Shown here piece by piece: positions 52,989-62,338 of a DNA stretch of 64,000 nucleotides; position 1 is the first letter of the stretch, and the number at the start of each line of letters is the position of its first letter. The notes under the pieces were generated by a model, which saw only the letters and a list, made by a program, of their open reading frames with translations, did not search any database and was not told the origin of the DNA. Both the position numbers and the translations under genes were made by a program. This stretch comes from Collinsella tanakaei (GTDB lineage Bacteria > Actinomycetota > Coriobacteriia > Coriobacteriales > Coriobacteriaceae): positions 93,756 to 157,755 of the forward strand of contig NZ_JACJKB010000005.1 of the NCBI RefSeq assembly GCF_016900375.1. The letters are read 5' to 3'.

Positions 52989-54140
52989 ATGGAGTATCGC
53001 GAGATCGGCCATACGGGGCTCAGGGTAAGCGAGATCGGCTTCGGTGGCGAATGGATGGACGGCACGCCGGAGCTTACGCGCGAGGTCGTGGCGCGGGCGA
53101 ACGACGCCGGAATCAACATCCTCGACGTGTGGATGCCCGACCCGACGCGCCGGTCCAACCTGGGCGATGCCCTGCGCGATCTGGGCTTGCGCGAACAGTG
53201 GGTCATCCAGGGGCATCTGGGTTCCACGTGGCAAAACGAGCAGTACGAGCGCACGCGGGACCTCGCGCAGGTCAAGCCCGCATTCGAGGACCTGCTCGTG
53301 CGCTTTCATACCGACTATATGGACCTCGGCATGATTCACTATGTGGATCAGGCGGAGGAGTTCGAGCGCATCATGGCCGGTCCGTTCATCGAGTACGTTC
53401 GTGAGCTGCGCGCATCGGGGACCATCCGCCATGTGGGATTGTCGACCCACAACCCGCAGGTGGCAAAACGCGCGGCGGCAGACCCTGAAATCGAGATGAT
53501 CCTGTTTTCCATCAACCCGGCCTTCGACATGATGCCGGCGACCGAGAACCTCGACGACCTGTTCGGCGAGGCAGGCGAGCAGAGTGCTCTCGACGGCATG
53601 ACGCCCGAGCGCGCCGAGCTGTACGGCCTGTGCGAGCAGGCGGGTACGGGCATCACCGTAATGAAAGGGTATATGGGCGGGCGCCTGTTCGACGCCAAGA
53701 CCTCGCCGTTCGGCGTAGCGCTCACGCCGGTGCAGTGTCTGCACTACGAGCTGACGCGTCCGGCGGTGGCGAGCGTGATGGTGGGCTTTACCACGCCCGA
53801 TCATGTGGACGCGGCGGTGGCTTACGAGACCGCGTCGGAAAGCGAGCGCGACTACGCCCGCGTGCTGGCCGATGCCCCGCGTCACGCCTATGTGGGCCAG
53901 TGCACGTACTGTGGTCACTGCGCGCCGTGCCCGCGCGGCATCGATATCGCCGCGGTCAACAAGTTCTACGATCTGGCGACCATGTACGACACGGTGCCGG
54001 ACTCCCTGCGCGAGCACTATCGGGCGCTGGGCGCGACGGCGGCCGACTGCGTTGCCTGCCGTGCCTGCGAGAGCCGTTGCCCCTTCGGCGTGAAGATCGC
54101 GGACAAGATGGCGAAAGCGGCCGAGCTGTTCGGCTGCTAA
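52989..54140 (+). CDS. Aldo/keto reductase with C-terminal 4Fe-4S clusters
   Basis: The 383-residue protein has an aldo/keto reductase barrel (MEYREIGHTGLRVSEIGFGG start, DYMDLGMIHYVD, IRHVGLSTHNP) and a ferredoxin-like end with CTYCGHCAPCP and CVACRACESRCPFG. Such fusions are common in anaerobes and may take electrons from ferredoxin instead of NAD(P)H. The usual catalytic Tyr region (DVWMPDP) is altered, so normal carbonyl reduction is uncertain. GAGGAGGG precedes the ATG. The gene ends at a bidirectional terminator shared with the convergent nitroreductase. Confidence 0.93.
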   Translation: MEYREIGHTGLRVSEIGFGGEWMDGTPELTREVVARANDAGINILDVWMPDPTRRSNLGDALRDLGLREQWVIQGHLGSTWQNEQYERTRDLAQVKPAFEDLLVRFHTDYMDLGMIHYVDQAEEFERIMAGPFIEYVRELRASGTIRHVGLSTHNPQVAKRAAADPEIEMILFSINPAFDMMPATENLDDLFGEAGEQSALDGMTPERAELYGLCEQAGTGITVMKGYMGGRLFDAKTSPFGVALTPVQCLHYELTRPAVASVMVGFTTPDHVDAAVAYETASESERDYARVLADAPRHAYVGQCTYCGHCAPCPRGIDIAAVNKFYDLATMYDTVPDSLREHYRALGATAADCVACRACESRCPFGVKIADKMAKAAELFGC

Positions 54141-54162
54141 GGATCGAATTCGAGTGAACGGG

Positions 54163-54196
54163 ACGGGGCCCGCTTCGCAGCGAAGCGGGCCCCGTT
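54163..54196. terminator. Bidirectional terminator
   Basis: ACGGGGCCCGCTTCG pairs with CGAAGCGGGCCCCGT around a 3-nt loop, between convergent genes. Confidence 0.85.
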
Positions 54197-54221
54197 CAGG
54201 TGTGCGTCGTGTTTGGGCGGT

Positions 54222-54743
54222 CTACGCGATGCGGTACACGTAGTCCTCCTTGCGCGGCTTAGGCTCGGGTTCAGGCCCGTCGGCATAGCCGACGATGCAG
54301 TTGCCGATACCCTCGTACTCGCTGGCATCGATGCCCAGGCCGGCCAAGATGGCCGCGCCTTCCTCCGTTTCGAATTCCTCCTTGGCGCGGTGGATCCAGC
54401 AGCTCGCGAGCCCCAGCTCGTGCGCGGCATTCAGCAGGTTGCCCATCACGAGGCTGCCGTCGTAAACATGGGTGGGCACATCCTTGCGGGCCAGCACGAC
54501 GAGCACGACGGGCGCGCCGTAGAACGGATCGGTATCGGCGCCCATGATGCTCGCGTTGAGCTTCGACAGCTGGTCGCGCACCTCTTTGTTCGTGATGGCG
54601 ACGATGATGGGGGACTGGCTGCCCATGCCCGTAGGGGCGAAGGTCCCGGCCTCGAGCATCTTGTCGATAAGCTCCGCGGGCACCGCATCGGGTTTGTAGG
54701 CGCGGACGCTGCGGCGTGTGGTCAGGCAATCAAGCGTGTTCAT
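54222..54743 (-). CDS. Nitroreductase-family flavoprotein
   Basis: The 173-residue protein starts MNTLDCLTTRRSVRAYKPDA, the FMN-binding RRSVR motif of nitroreductases, and ends with GNCIVGYADG and a basic tail (KPRKEDYVYRIA). It is expected to be an FMN-dependent NAD(P)H oxidoreductase dimer in the cytoplasm acting on quinones, nitro compounds or flavins. AGGAGGCAGCT precedes the ATG. It is convergent with the aldo/keto reductase gene and shares a terminator with it. Confidence 0.92.
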   Translation of the reverse strand: MNTLDCLTTRRSVRAYKPDAVPAELIDKMLEAGTFAPTGMGSQSPIIVAITNKEVRDQLSKLNASIMGADTDPFYGAPVVLVVLARKDVPTHVYDGSLVMGNLLNAAHELGLASCWIHRAKEEFETEEGAAILAGLGIDASEYEGIGNCIVGYADGPEPEPKPRKEDYVYRIA

Positions 54744-54839
54744 AGCTGCCTCCTAGCATTGGGTTGACACCCTCTTATGTACCCAACGACGCAGACGACA
54801 GCCGCGACAGCCGCCGGCCACGGTATGTTCTGTGGGCGG

Positions 54840-56618
<1,779 letters not shown>

Positions 56619-56675
56619 AAGCGGTCCTTTCGTGCGTGCCGTCCGCGGCGGCATCGGCCGCCGGCGGCCAGCGGG

Positions 56676-57455
56676 TTACCAGTAAAACGGCGTGCAGAAC
56701 ATGCGGCAGAGCGTGGGGCCGCACAGCCACATGCTGCAGCAGAGCAGCTGCGCGTTGGCGCCCGACACGGTGAAGCCGCGCGTCTCTCCCGCCTGCTGAT
56801 AGCTGCGGCCCGCGCTCGTGAGCGTGGCGAGCACGCGCCGGTACGTGGCGTTGTTCGGATCGAGCTCGCAGGCGCGCTTGATGCTCTCCAGCGCCGCGAC
56901 CCGCTCGCCGCAGCCCACCTGCGCGCAGGCGCACACGTAGTGCCAGCGGGCGTCGCGGTCGGCGCTCACCGTCTGGCGCAGCGTGTTCAGGGCGTCCTGC
57001 GAGCGCCCGGAGCGGATCTCGCCGATGGCCTGGCGGACGGTCGCCGTGTCGCGCGGATCGGCAACGGGCGCCTCGACCGTCTGGCTGCCCGGCTGCGCGC
57101 CGCCGTAGAAATCGTTGAAGTCGAATCCGCCGAAGCCCCATCCGAAGGGATCGTACTGGTCGGAGCCGCCGGTGCCCTGGCCTGCGCCATAGGGGTTCCA
57201 CGCGCCGCCGGTACCGCCGTACGGCTGGCCACCGGCGTTGCGCGCGGCCTCCACGGCGTCGCGGCGCGCGTATTTCTCCGGGTTCATGATGCGGTCGTAC
57301 GCCTCGTTCACCTCGTTCATGCGGCGCACGGCATCCGGATCGTCGGGATTGAGGTCCGGATGGTTCTCGCGCGCCTTCTTGCGGTAGGCGCGCTTGATTT
57401 CGTCGGGACTTGCGTCCTTGCTGACGCCGAGTATGTCGTAGGGATCGCGTGGCAC
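56676..57455 (-). CDS. J-domain protein with TPR-like region and Cys-rich tail
   Basis: The 259-residue protein has an N-terminal J domain (PYDILGVSKDASPDEIKRAY, with the HPD motif in ENHPDLNP), a Gly/Tyr/Asn-rich linker, a TPR-like helical region (residues about 130-215) and a hydrophobic Cys-rich end (LLCCSMWLCGPTLCRMFC). The standard DnaJ zinc domain is absent. The GTG start follows AAGGA. It should stimulate the adjacent Hsp70, while the TPR and tail choose clients or a membrane site. It ends 57 nt before the Hsp70 gene. Confidence 0.9.
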   Translation of the reverse strand: MPRDPYDILGVSKDASPDEIKRAYRKKARENHPDLNPDDPDAVRRMNEVNEAYDRIMNPEKYARRDAVEAARNAGGQPYGGTGGAWNPYGAGQGTGGSDQYDPFGWGFGGFDFNDFYGGAQPGSQTVEAPVADPRDTATVRQAIGEIRSGRSQDALNTLRQTVSADRDARWHYVCACAQVGCGERVAALESIKRACELDPNNATYRRVLATLTSAGRSYQQAGETRGFTVSGANAQLLCCSMWLCGPTLCRMFCTPFYW

Positions 57456-57506
57456 GGAGGGTTCCTTCTAGAGCGGTTGCGGATGCAAAGGGCGCGGTCG
57501 ACCGGG

Positions 57507-58349
57507 CTATTCGTCCGGGCGACCATCGTGTGGCTGGGCTTCTGCCTGACCGTACCGCTTGTTGTACGGCCCCCATACGCCCGCGTACACGACGCTGCGC
57601 ATGAGATGTAGGTCCCGCTCGAGTGGGAGCCTCTCGAAGGCGTCTGCCGCCATGCCAGCGGCGTTCGCGAGCGCGTCGCGCGCGGCGGCGGGGTCGATGC
57701 CTGCCACGATGAACGGATTATAGCTGCTACGCTTGCGGTCGCGCTCGACGTCGCAGGCGGCATCCATGAGGTACACGAATGCTCCGAGATGCATGCCGAG
57801 GGTCTTGAGCTGTGGGGTCCAGAAATCCTCGCGCCAGGCGAAGATCTCGCCGAGGGCGCGGCCGAAGCAGGCGGCCACCTGGTCGATGCGGTCGCTGCGC
57901 TCGCGCTCGAGTGTGCTGATGTGGGCGAGCTCCCGCTCGATGGCCTCGCAGGCATGCGGCGCGCGGATGCGGGCGGTGTCGTAGGAGCGCTTGAGGGCAA
58001 GCGCCGCAGCGCGCGAGGGGATGCTCCGGTCGTCCTTCCAGTTATCCAGCAGCTTGTGGTAGGAGAGCGCAACCGAGATATCCGCAGCGTAGTCGGTGCA
58101 GATGGACTGCGCATACGCGTGGTTGCTCAGGGGGTGGATGGCGCAGCGCTCCTGCCCGCAATCCTCCGCAGGTTCGTAGAGGGACCCGAGCAACATGACG
58201 AGAAAGACCATGTCGTAGGAGAGGCCGAGCTTGCTCGGCAGGTCGTAGAGCTTGCCCAGCGAGCGGCACAGGCCGCAGTACAGCGCCTGATAGCGCTCCT
58301 TCTCCTGGGCGTCGAGGTCCGCCTCGCTTGCAAGCAGGTAGCCGTACAC
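57507..58349 (-). CDS. DUF5685-family protein in a chaperone operon
   Basis: The 280-residue protein begins VYGYLLASEADLDAQEKERY and has a Cys-containing N-terminal part (LYCGLCRSLGKLYDLPSKLG, CGQERCAIHP) typical of DUF5685, then an all-helical domain with AFVYLMDAACDVERDRKR. The aspartate-rich helix recalls class I terpene-synthase folds, but no function is known. The GTG at 58349 is 5 nt after AAGGGAG and is preferred over a TTG at 58364. It is first in an operon with the J-protein and Hsp70 genes. A 12-bp palindrome upstream may be its operator. Confidence 0.8.
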   Translation of the reverse strand: MYGYLLASEADLDAQEKERYQALYCGLCRSLGKLYDLPSKLGLSYDMVFLVMLLGSLYEPAEDCGQERCAIHPLSNHAYAQSICTDYAADISVALSYHKLLDNWKDDRSIPSRAAALALKRSYDTARIRAPHACEAIERELAHISTLERERSDRIDQVAACFGRALGEIFAWREDFWTPQLKTLGMHLGAFVYLMDAACDVERDRKRSSYNPFIVAGIDPAAARDALANAAGMAADAFERLPLERDLHLMRSVVYAGVWGPYNKRYGQAEAQPHDGRPDE

Positions 58350-58400
58350 GGTCGCTCCCTTCAACGTTTGAGCTGCATGTGGGGTACTACCATTTTGTAC

Positions 58401-58416
58401 GGTACCTTAAGGTATC
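58401..58416 (-). promoter_or_regulatory. TACCTTAAGGTA palindrome upstream of the chaperone operon
   Basis: TACCTTAAGGTA at 58403-58414 is a perfect palindrome within GGTACCTTAAGGTATC. It lies between the Rrf2 regulator gene and the DUF5685 start; Rrf2 proteins bind such dyads, so the neighbour gene may regulate this operon. Confidence 0.45.
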
Positions 58417-58424
58417 GCAGCGAT

Positions 58425-58474
58425 TCCACAGGAACGTAAGTAAATCTTTCGATATAGATAGCGACTCCTGTGGA
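58425..58474 (-). terminator. Long-loop inverted repeat after the Rrf2 gene
   Basis: TCCACAGGA at 58425-58433 pairs with TCCTGTGGA at 58466-58474 around a 32-nt AT-rich loop. It may be a weak terminator or a second regulatory dyad. Confidence 0.4.
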
Positions 58475-58493
58475 TGGGGCTGAACCGCGGCCG

Positions 58494-58934
58494 TTAGGCC
58501 TCCTCCTGCTGCTCGACGAGGGCGCCGGTGTGCGCGAGCAGGTCGGCGAGGGTCGTCTGCGCCAAGCGGTCCTCCAGCGCGCGCTGTGCCGCATCGAGCT
58601 CGTCGTCGAGCACGGCGTGGATGTTGCGTCCGACGGGGCAGGCGGGGTTCGGGTCCTCGTGGAAGTGGAAAAGATGCTCCTCGGTGCTCTCGACAGCGCG
58701 GTAGATGTCGAGCAGGGTGATCTCGTCGGCAGGACGCGCCAGGGTGGCGCCGCCCAGGCCCATTTCGACGGCTATCAGCCCGGCTTCCTTCAGCTGGCCC
58801 ATGAGACGGCGGATGACCACCGGGTTGGCGTTGACGCTTTTGGCCAGAAACGTCGATGTTGCGCGCTGGCCCTCAAAATGGCCGACGGCCACCAGCACGT
58901 GCGCGGCCATGGTGAAGCGGGTCGAGATCTGCAT
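58494..58934 (-). CDS. Rrf2-family transcriptional regulator
   Basis: The 146-residue protein has the Rrf2 winged helix start MQISTRFTMAAHVLVAVGHF and VNANPVVIRRLMGQLKEAGL, followed by GLGGATLARPADEITLLDIY. It keeps one Cys (PACPVGRN) rather than the three needed for an iron-sulfur cluster as in IscR or NsrR, so it may sense thiols or a small molecule. GAAGGAGC precedes the ATG. It is 145 nt upstream of the chaperone operon on the same strand. Confidence 0.9.
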   Translation of the reverse strand: MQISTRFTMAAHVLVAVGHFEGQRATSTFLAKSVNANPVVIRRLMGQLKEAGLIAVEMGLGGATLARPADEITLLDIYRAVESTEEHLFHFHEDPNPACPVGRNIHAVLDDELDAAQRALEDRLAQTTLADLLAHTGALVEQQEEA

Positions 58935-58985
58935 AGGCGCTCCTTCAGGACAGTCCGATCGAAACCGAGTATAGCGAAGCGCCGC

Positions 58986-59012
58986 GTGAAAAAACCTCAG
59001 GGGTTATTTCAC
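58986..59012. repeat. GGGGTTATTTCAC palindrome, third copy
   Basis: GTGAAAAAACC pairs with GGGTTATTTCAC with one bulge, around TCAG. It shares its right arm with the palindromes at 2954 and 38036. Confidence 0.8.
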
Positions 59013-59068
59013 GTCCGGGCGGGGGTCGGTTGACGTATCATCGAAGGCCTATGGGAGGGGAGACACCT

Positions 59069-59725
59069 ATGGCACAGTTCGCAAGCGATACGTCGGGCCG
59101 CAGCGCCGCCGATTGGGCGAAGGCGCTCGTCATCCTGCTGATCGGCCTTACCGTGGCGCATCTGGGCGTCACGCTGTTTTTGCAGTCGGCGCTCGGCACC
59201 GATACGTTCACCGTGTTCATCCAGGGCCTGTCTCGCGTATTCGGCCTTACGGTCGGTACGGTGCACGTCATCGTGCTGTGCATCCTCATGGTCGTGATGC
59301 TCGCCACCACGAAGGGCTACGTCAAGCCGGGCACCGTGGTCTGTGCGTTTTGCGGCGGTCCGATCATCGACCTGTTCACCTGGATGCTGCAGGGCGCCAT
59401 CAACGAGGCGTCGCCCATGGCGCTGCGCGTCGTGAGCATGCTCGTGGGCTGCGTGGTGCTGGCGCTCGGCATGTCCATCGTCATCAACAGCAACGCGGGC
59501 ACCGGTCCCAACGACCTCGTGGCCATCATCCTGTCCGACAAGCTCGAGCAGATCGAGTTCCGCTGGGTGCGCGTGGGGTGCGACCTGTTCTTCGTGGCAG
59601 CCGGCTTTTTGCTGGGCGGCACCGTCGGCGTGGGTACAGTGGTCGCAGCATTTTGCACCGGTCCGCTCGTGCAGTTCTGGCTGCCCAAGACCGCAGCCCC
59701 CATCCGCGCGATCCTAGGCGAGTAA
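59069..59725 (+). CDS. YczE/YitT-like integral membrane protein
   Basis: The 218-residue protein has about five membrane segments and the family patterns VAHLGVTLFLQSALGTDTFT and INSNAGTGPNDLVAIILSDK with FRWVRVGCDLFFVAAGFLLGG, typical of YczE-like proteins of unknown function. GGGAGGGGAG precedes the ATG at 59069; upstream in-frame ATGs are less well placed. Its TAA stop overlaps the first bases of the 112-bp repeat element at 59724. Confidence 0.8.
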   Translation: MAQFASDTSGRSAADWAKALVILLIGLTVAHLGVTLFLQSALGTDTFTVFIQGLSRVFGLTVGTVHVIVLCILMVVMLATTKGYVKPGTVVCAFCGGPIIDLFTWMLQGAINEASPMALRVVSMLVGCVVLALGMSIVINSNAGTGPNDLVAIILSDKLEQIEFRWVRVGCDLFFVAAGFLLGGTVGVGTVVAAFCTGPLVQFWLPKTAAPIRAILGE

Positions 59726-59835
59726 AACCTGACAGTTGGGACAGGGCCCAGCGTTATAAAATCTGGCAAGCGGGTACAACGTGCCAAACGCTTCCGGTTT
59801 CATGACACTGGGCCCCGCCCTGGCTGTCAGGTTTT
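59724..59835. repeat. 112-bp element with 34-bp terminal inverted repeats
   Basis: AAAACCTGACAGTTGGGACA and on to 59757 is largely complementary to 59802-59835 (ending GGCTGTCAGGTTTT). Its first base lies within the stop codon of the preceding gene and it ends 20 nt before the next start. A single related arm is found at 48801-48828. Confidence 0.75.
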
Positions 59836-59855
59836 CTGTTCCTGGGAGGGTTGCT

Positions 59856-60560
59856 ATGGATGCGCAGACAGGTGGGTTCATCACATGCCTGTTGTGCGGG
59901 CTGCTGGTTGCCGTCACGGGAGTCTACATGCTGGTGACGGGAAACCCCAGCATCATGCACGGCTATCACTACGCGACGACGCCTCTGTCGCAGCGCGCCG
60001 CGCTTGCGCGCTGGTCGGGTGCCGGTATGCTCATGGCGGGGATCGGCTGCGCGTTCATCGTCCCGCCCGCCGGTCTGCCCGACTGGTTGGGTATTGCAGG
60101 CATTTTGGTACTGATTGCGGGGCTCGGCGTTACCTTCGGCTCGATCGTGCACTTCAACGGCTCGCTTATCTCCTTCAGCACGGCGGATGCGACGAAGAGC
60201 AAGGCGTCGCGGCCGCTGGCCATTGCCCCAGGCATGCTCATCGCCATCATAGTCGCTGCTGCAACGGTCATCCCCGGTGCGCTGATGATCGCATCGGGCG
60301 ATCCCTCGGCGCTGCATGGCTACCATCTGAGCCACGTTGCCGAAGCTGACCGTCCCGCCCTTGCGGCTTGGGTCGGCGCCGGCACCATCGCGCTCGGCCT
60401 CGGTCTTGGAATGGCGATCGCCGGCGGCTTCTGCGGCAGCCGGCGTCCCATGCCGACGTGGGCAAAAGTGCTGCTCGGCGTGGGTCTTGCGGGCTTTGCC
60501 GCCGGTTTTGCCGTCACACTCGGCGCCATCATCCACTTCAACGGCTCGCTCATGGGCTGA
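59856..60560 (+). CDS. Membrane protein with two DUF3784-like halves
   Basis: The 234-residue protein is an internal duplication: the first half has TGNPSIMHGYHYATTPLSQR then AALARWSGAG, the second ASGDPSALHGYHLSHVAEAD then RPALAAWVGAG, each between membrane segments and each ending near HFNGSL. The pattern recalls DUF3784 proteins, which are normally a single unit. GGGAGG precedes the ATG at 59856; the frame upstream is inside the repeat element. The function is unknown. Confidence 0.75.
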   Translation: MDAQTGGFITCLLCGLLVAVTGVYMLVTGNPSIMHGYHYATTPLSQRAALARWSGAGMLMAGIGCAFIVPPAGLPDWLGIAGILVLIAGLGVTFGSIVHFNGSLISFSTADATKSKASRPLAIAPGMLIAIIVAAATVIPGALMIASGDPSALHGYHLSHVAEADRPALAAWVGAGTIALGLGLGMAIAGGFCGSRRPMPTWAKVLLGVGLAGFAAGFAVTLGAIIHFNGSLMG

Positions 60561-60630
60561 CGGTGTTCCGGAGAAGCTGGGCAGCCTGCTTCCGGCCTGC
60601 CCTCGCGCTGCCGAAAAGCGGTTCCGACGC

Positions 60631-60790
60631 GCTGTTCTGCAAAAAGTGGGGACTTTGGACGGCTGCGGGGCGCCGGGTCCGCATAAGCGCCTCTTCTACC
60701 TGCGTAAACCGCGAGGTCAGAAGGGTGCCTGTCTCCGCTCGGGGCGCTGAAGACGTCCAGACTCCGGAGTTTTTGCAAAACCAAGCCCCC
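60631..60790 (+). repeat. Dispersed 160-bp element, copy 2
   Basis: This copy is related to 28871-29031. Its ends, TGCAAAAAGTGGGGACTTTG at 60638 and CTCCGGAGTTTTTGCA ending at 60777, form an imperfect 24-bp inverted repeat, and an inner CTTCTACCTGCG/CGAGGTCAGAAG pair gives a second stem. Confidence 0.7.
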
Positions 60791-60946
60791 TTCATCCTGG
60801 AATCGTGGCGATCTGGGTGTCTCGGGACGCTCCAGGCAATCTGCGCCATGGGCGCCGTGCCTTGCGCTCGTGGAGCCGCCGGGCGTCTGTGTATCTGCGG
60901 CGGGTATACTTGCTGATGGTCATGAGACGACAGGGGAGGAACCACC
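60791..60946. other. Leader region of the GH13 gene
   Basis: GC-rich DNA without a gene. CAATCTGCG and GGCGCC motifs recall the tandem hairpin repeat at 48499 but are too short to assign. GGGGAGGAACC before the start at 60947 is the ribosome binding site. Confidence 0.45.
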
Positions 60947-62299
60947 ATGTGGGCATATGAGAGCACGTTCTACCAGATCTACCCCATCGGTTTTTGCGGC
61001 GCGCCGCTGCATAACGACGGCATCCAGGCACATCGCATCCGCCGTGTGGCCGAGTGGGCGCCCTACCTGCAGGAGCTCGGCATCGGCGCCGTCCTGCTGA
61101 ATCCGGTGTTCGAATCGAGCGCGCACGGGTACGACACGCGCGACATGCGTCGCATCGACTGCCGCCTGGGCACGAACGAGGACTTCACCGAGGTCGTGCG
61201 CGAGCTTCACGCCCACGGCATCCGCGTGGTGCTCGACGCGGTGTTCAACCATGTCGGCCGCGAGTTCTGGGCGTTTCAGGACGTGCGCGAGAAGCGCTGG
61301 GACTCCCCGTACCGCGACTGGTTCTTCATCAACTTCGACGGCGATTCGGCCTTCGGCGATGGCTTTTGGTACGAGGGCTGGGAGGGCTGCTTTGATCTCG
61401 TGAAGCTCAACCTGCGCAACCCAGCGGTGGTGGAATACCTGCTCGACTGCGTACGCTCCTGGCGCTACGACTTCGATATCGACGGCCTTCGCCTCGACGT
61501 CGCCTACTCCCTCGACCACGATTTCATGCGCCGTCTGCGCCAGGTGGCGAACGACATCACGCAGGCGAGCGAGCCGGGCCGCGACTTCGTGCTCATCGGC
61601 GAGACGCTGCATGGCGATTACAGCCAGCTCGTGAACGACCAGATGCTGCACTCCTGCACGAACTACGAGTGCTACAAGGGTCTGTACTCGAGCTTCAACT
61701 CGCAGAACATGTTCGAGATCGCGCATTCGCTGCACCGCCAGTTCGGCGGCGACCCGTGGTGCATCTATCGAGGCCTGCACCTGCTGAGCTTTGCGGACAA
61801 CCACGACGTCACCCGCCTGGCGAGCATCCTCACCGAGCCGCGCTGCGTCCGTCCCGCCTACGGGCTTCTCTTCGGCATGCCGGGCATCCCGTGCCTGTAT
61901 TACGGAAGCGAGTGGGGCCAGACCGGCAACAAGGGCGCTCATGACGATTACGAGCTGCGCCCGGAGTTCGCCGAGCCTGCGCCCAACGAGCTCACGGACT
62001 ACATCAAGGGTCTCATCGCGGCGCGCGGGGCGTCGCGCGCGCTCAGCTACGGCAGCTATCGCAACGTCGTGATCACCAACAAGCAGCTGCTGTTCGAACG
62101 GGCGGTCGACATGGATGGCGATCATCCCGCCGAGCGCGTGCTCGTGGCGGTGAATGCCGTCGACGAGCCCTTCACCCTGCAGGCGGGCGAGCTCAACGGC
62201 ACCTTCGCCGACCTGCTGGATGAGGACGCCGAACCCGTCGAGCTTACCGGGTCGCTGGAGCTTGCCCCCTTCGAGGCCCGCTACCTCGCGACAAGATAG
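60947..62299 (+). CDS. GH13 alpha-amylase-family glycosidase
   Basis: The 450-residue protein has the GH13 barrel with conserved regions VVLDAVFNHVG, FDIDGLRLDVAYSLD (nucleophile Asp near residue 183), VLIGETLHGD (acid/base Glu) and LLSFADNHDVTRL (third Asp). There is no signal peptide, so it is an intracellular enzyme acting on maltodextrin-type or related alpha-glucosides. GGGGAGG precedes the ATG. A CGACAAGATGGGGCC-family repeat begins one base after its stop. The precise specificity cannot be told from sequence. Confidence 0.93.
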   Translation: MWAYESTFYQIYPIGFCGAPLHNDGIQAHRIRRVAEWAPYLQELGIGAVLLNPVFESSAHGYDTRDMRRIDCRLGTNEDFTEVVRELHAHGIRVVLDAVFNHVGREFWAFQDVREKRWDSPYRDWFFINFDGDSAFGDGFWYEGWEGCFDLVKLNLRNPAVVEYLLDCVRSWRYDFDIDGLRLDVAYSLDHDFMRRLRQVANDITQASEPGRDFVLIGETLHGDYSQLVNDQMLHSCTNYECYKGLYSSFNSQNMFEIAHSLHRQFGGDPWCIYRGLHLLSFADNHDVTRLASILTEPRCVRPAYGLLFGMPGIPCLYYGSEWGQTGNKGAHDDYELRPEFAEPAPNELTDYIKGLIAARGASRALSYGSYRNVVITNKQLLFERAVDMDGDHPAERVLVAVNAVDEPFTLQAGELNGTFADLLDEDAEPVELTGSLELAPFEARYLATR

Positions 62300-62300
62300 T

Positions 62301-62331
62301 GACAAGATGGGGCCAGGTACAAACTTGTCGG
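62301..62331 (+). repeat. GACAAGATGGGGCC repeat after the GH13 gene
   Basis: The copy matches those at 48764 and 48998 nearly base for base and lies between the GH13 stop and the convergent ABC-F gene stop, where a terminator would be expected. Confidence 0.9.
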
Positions 62332-62338
62332 GTGCCGC

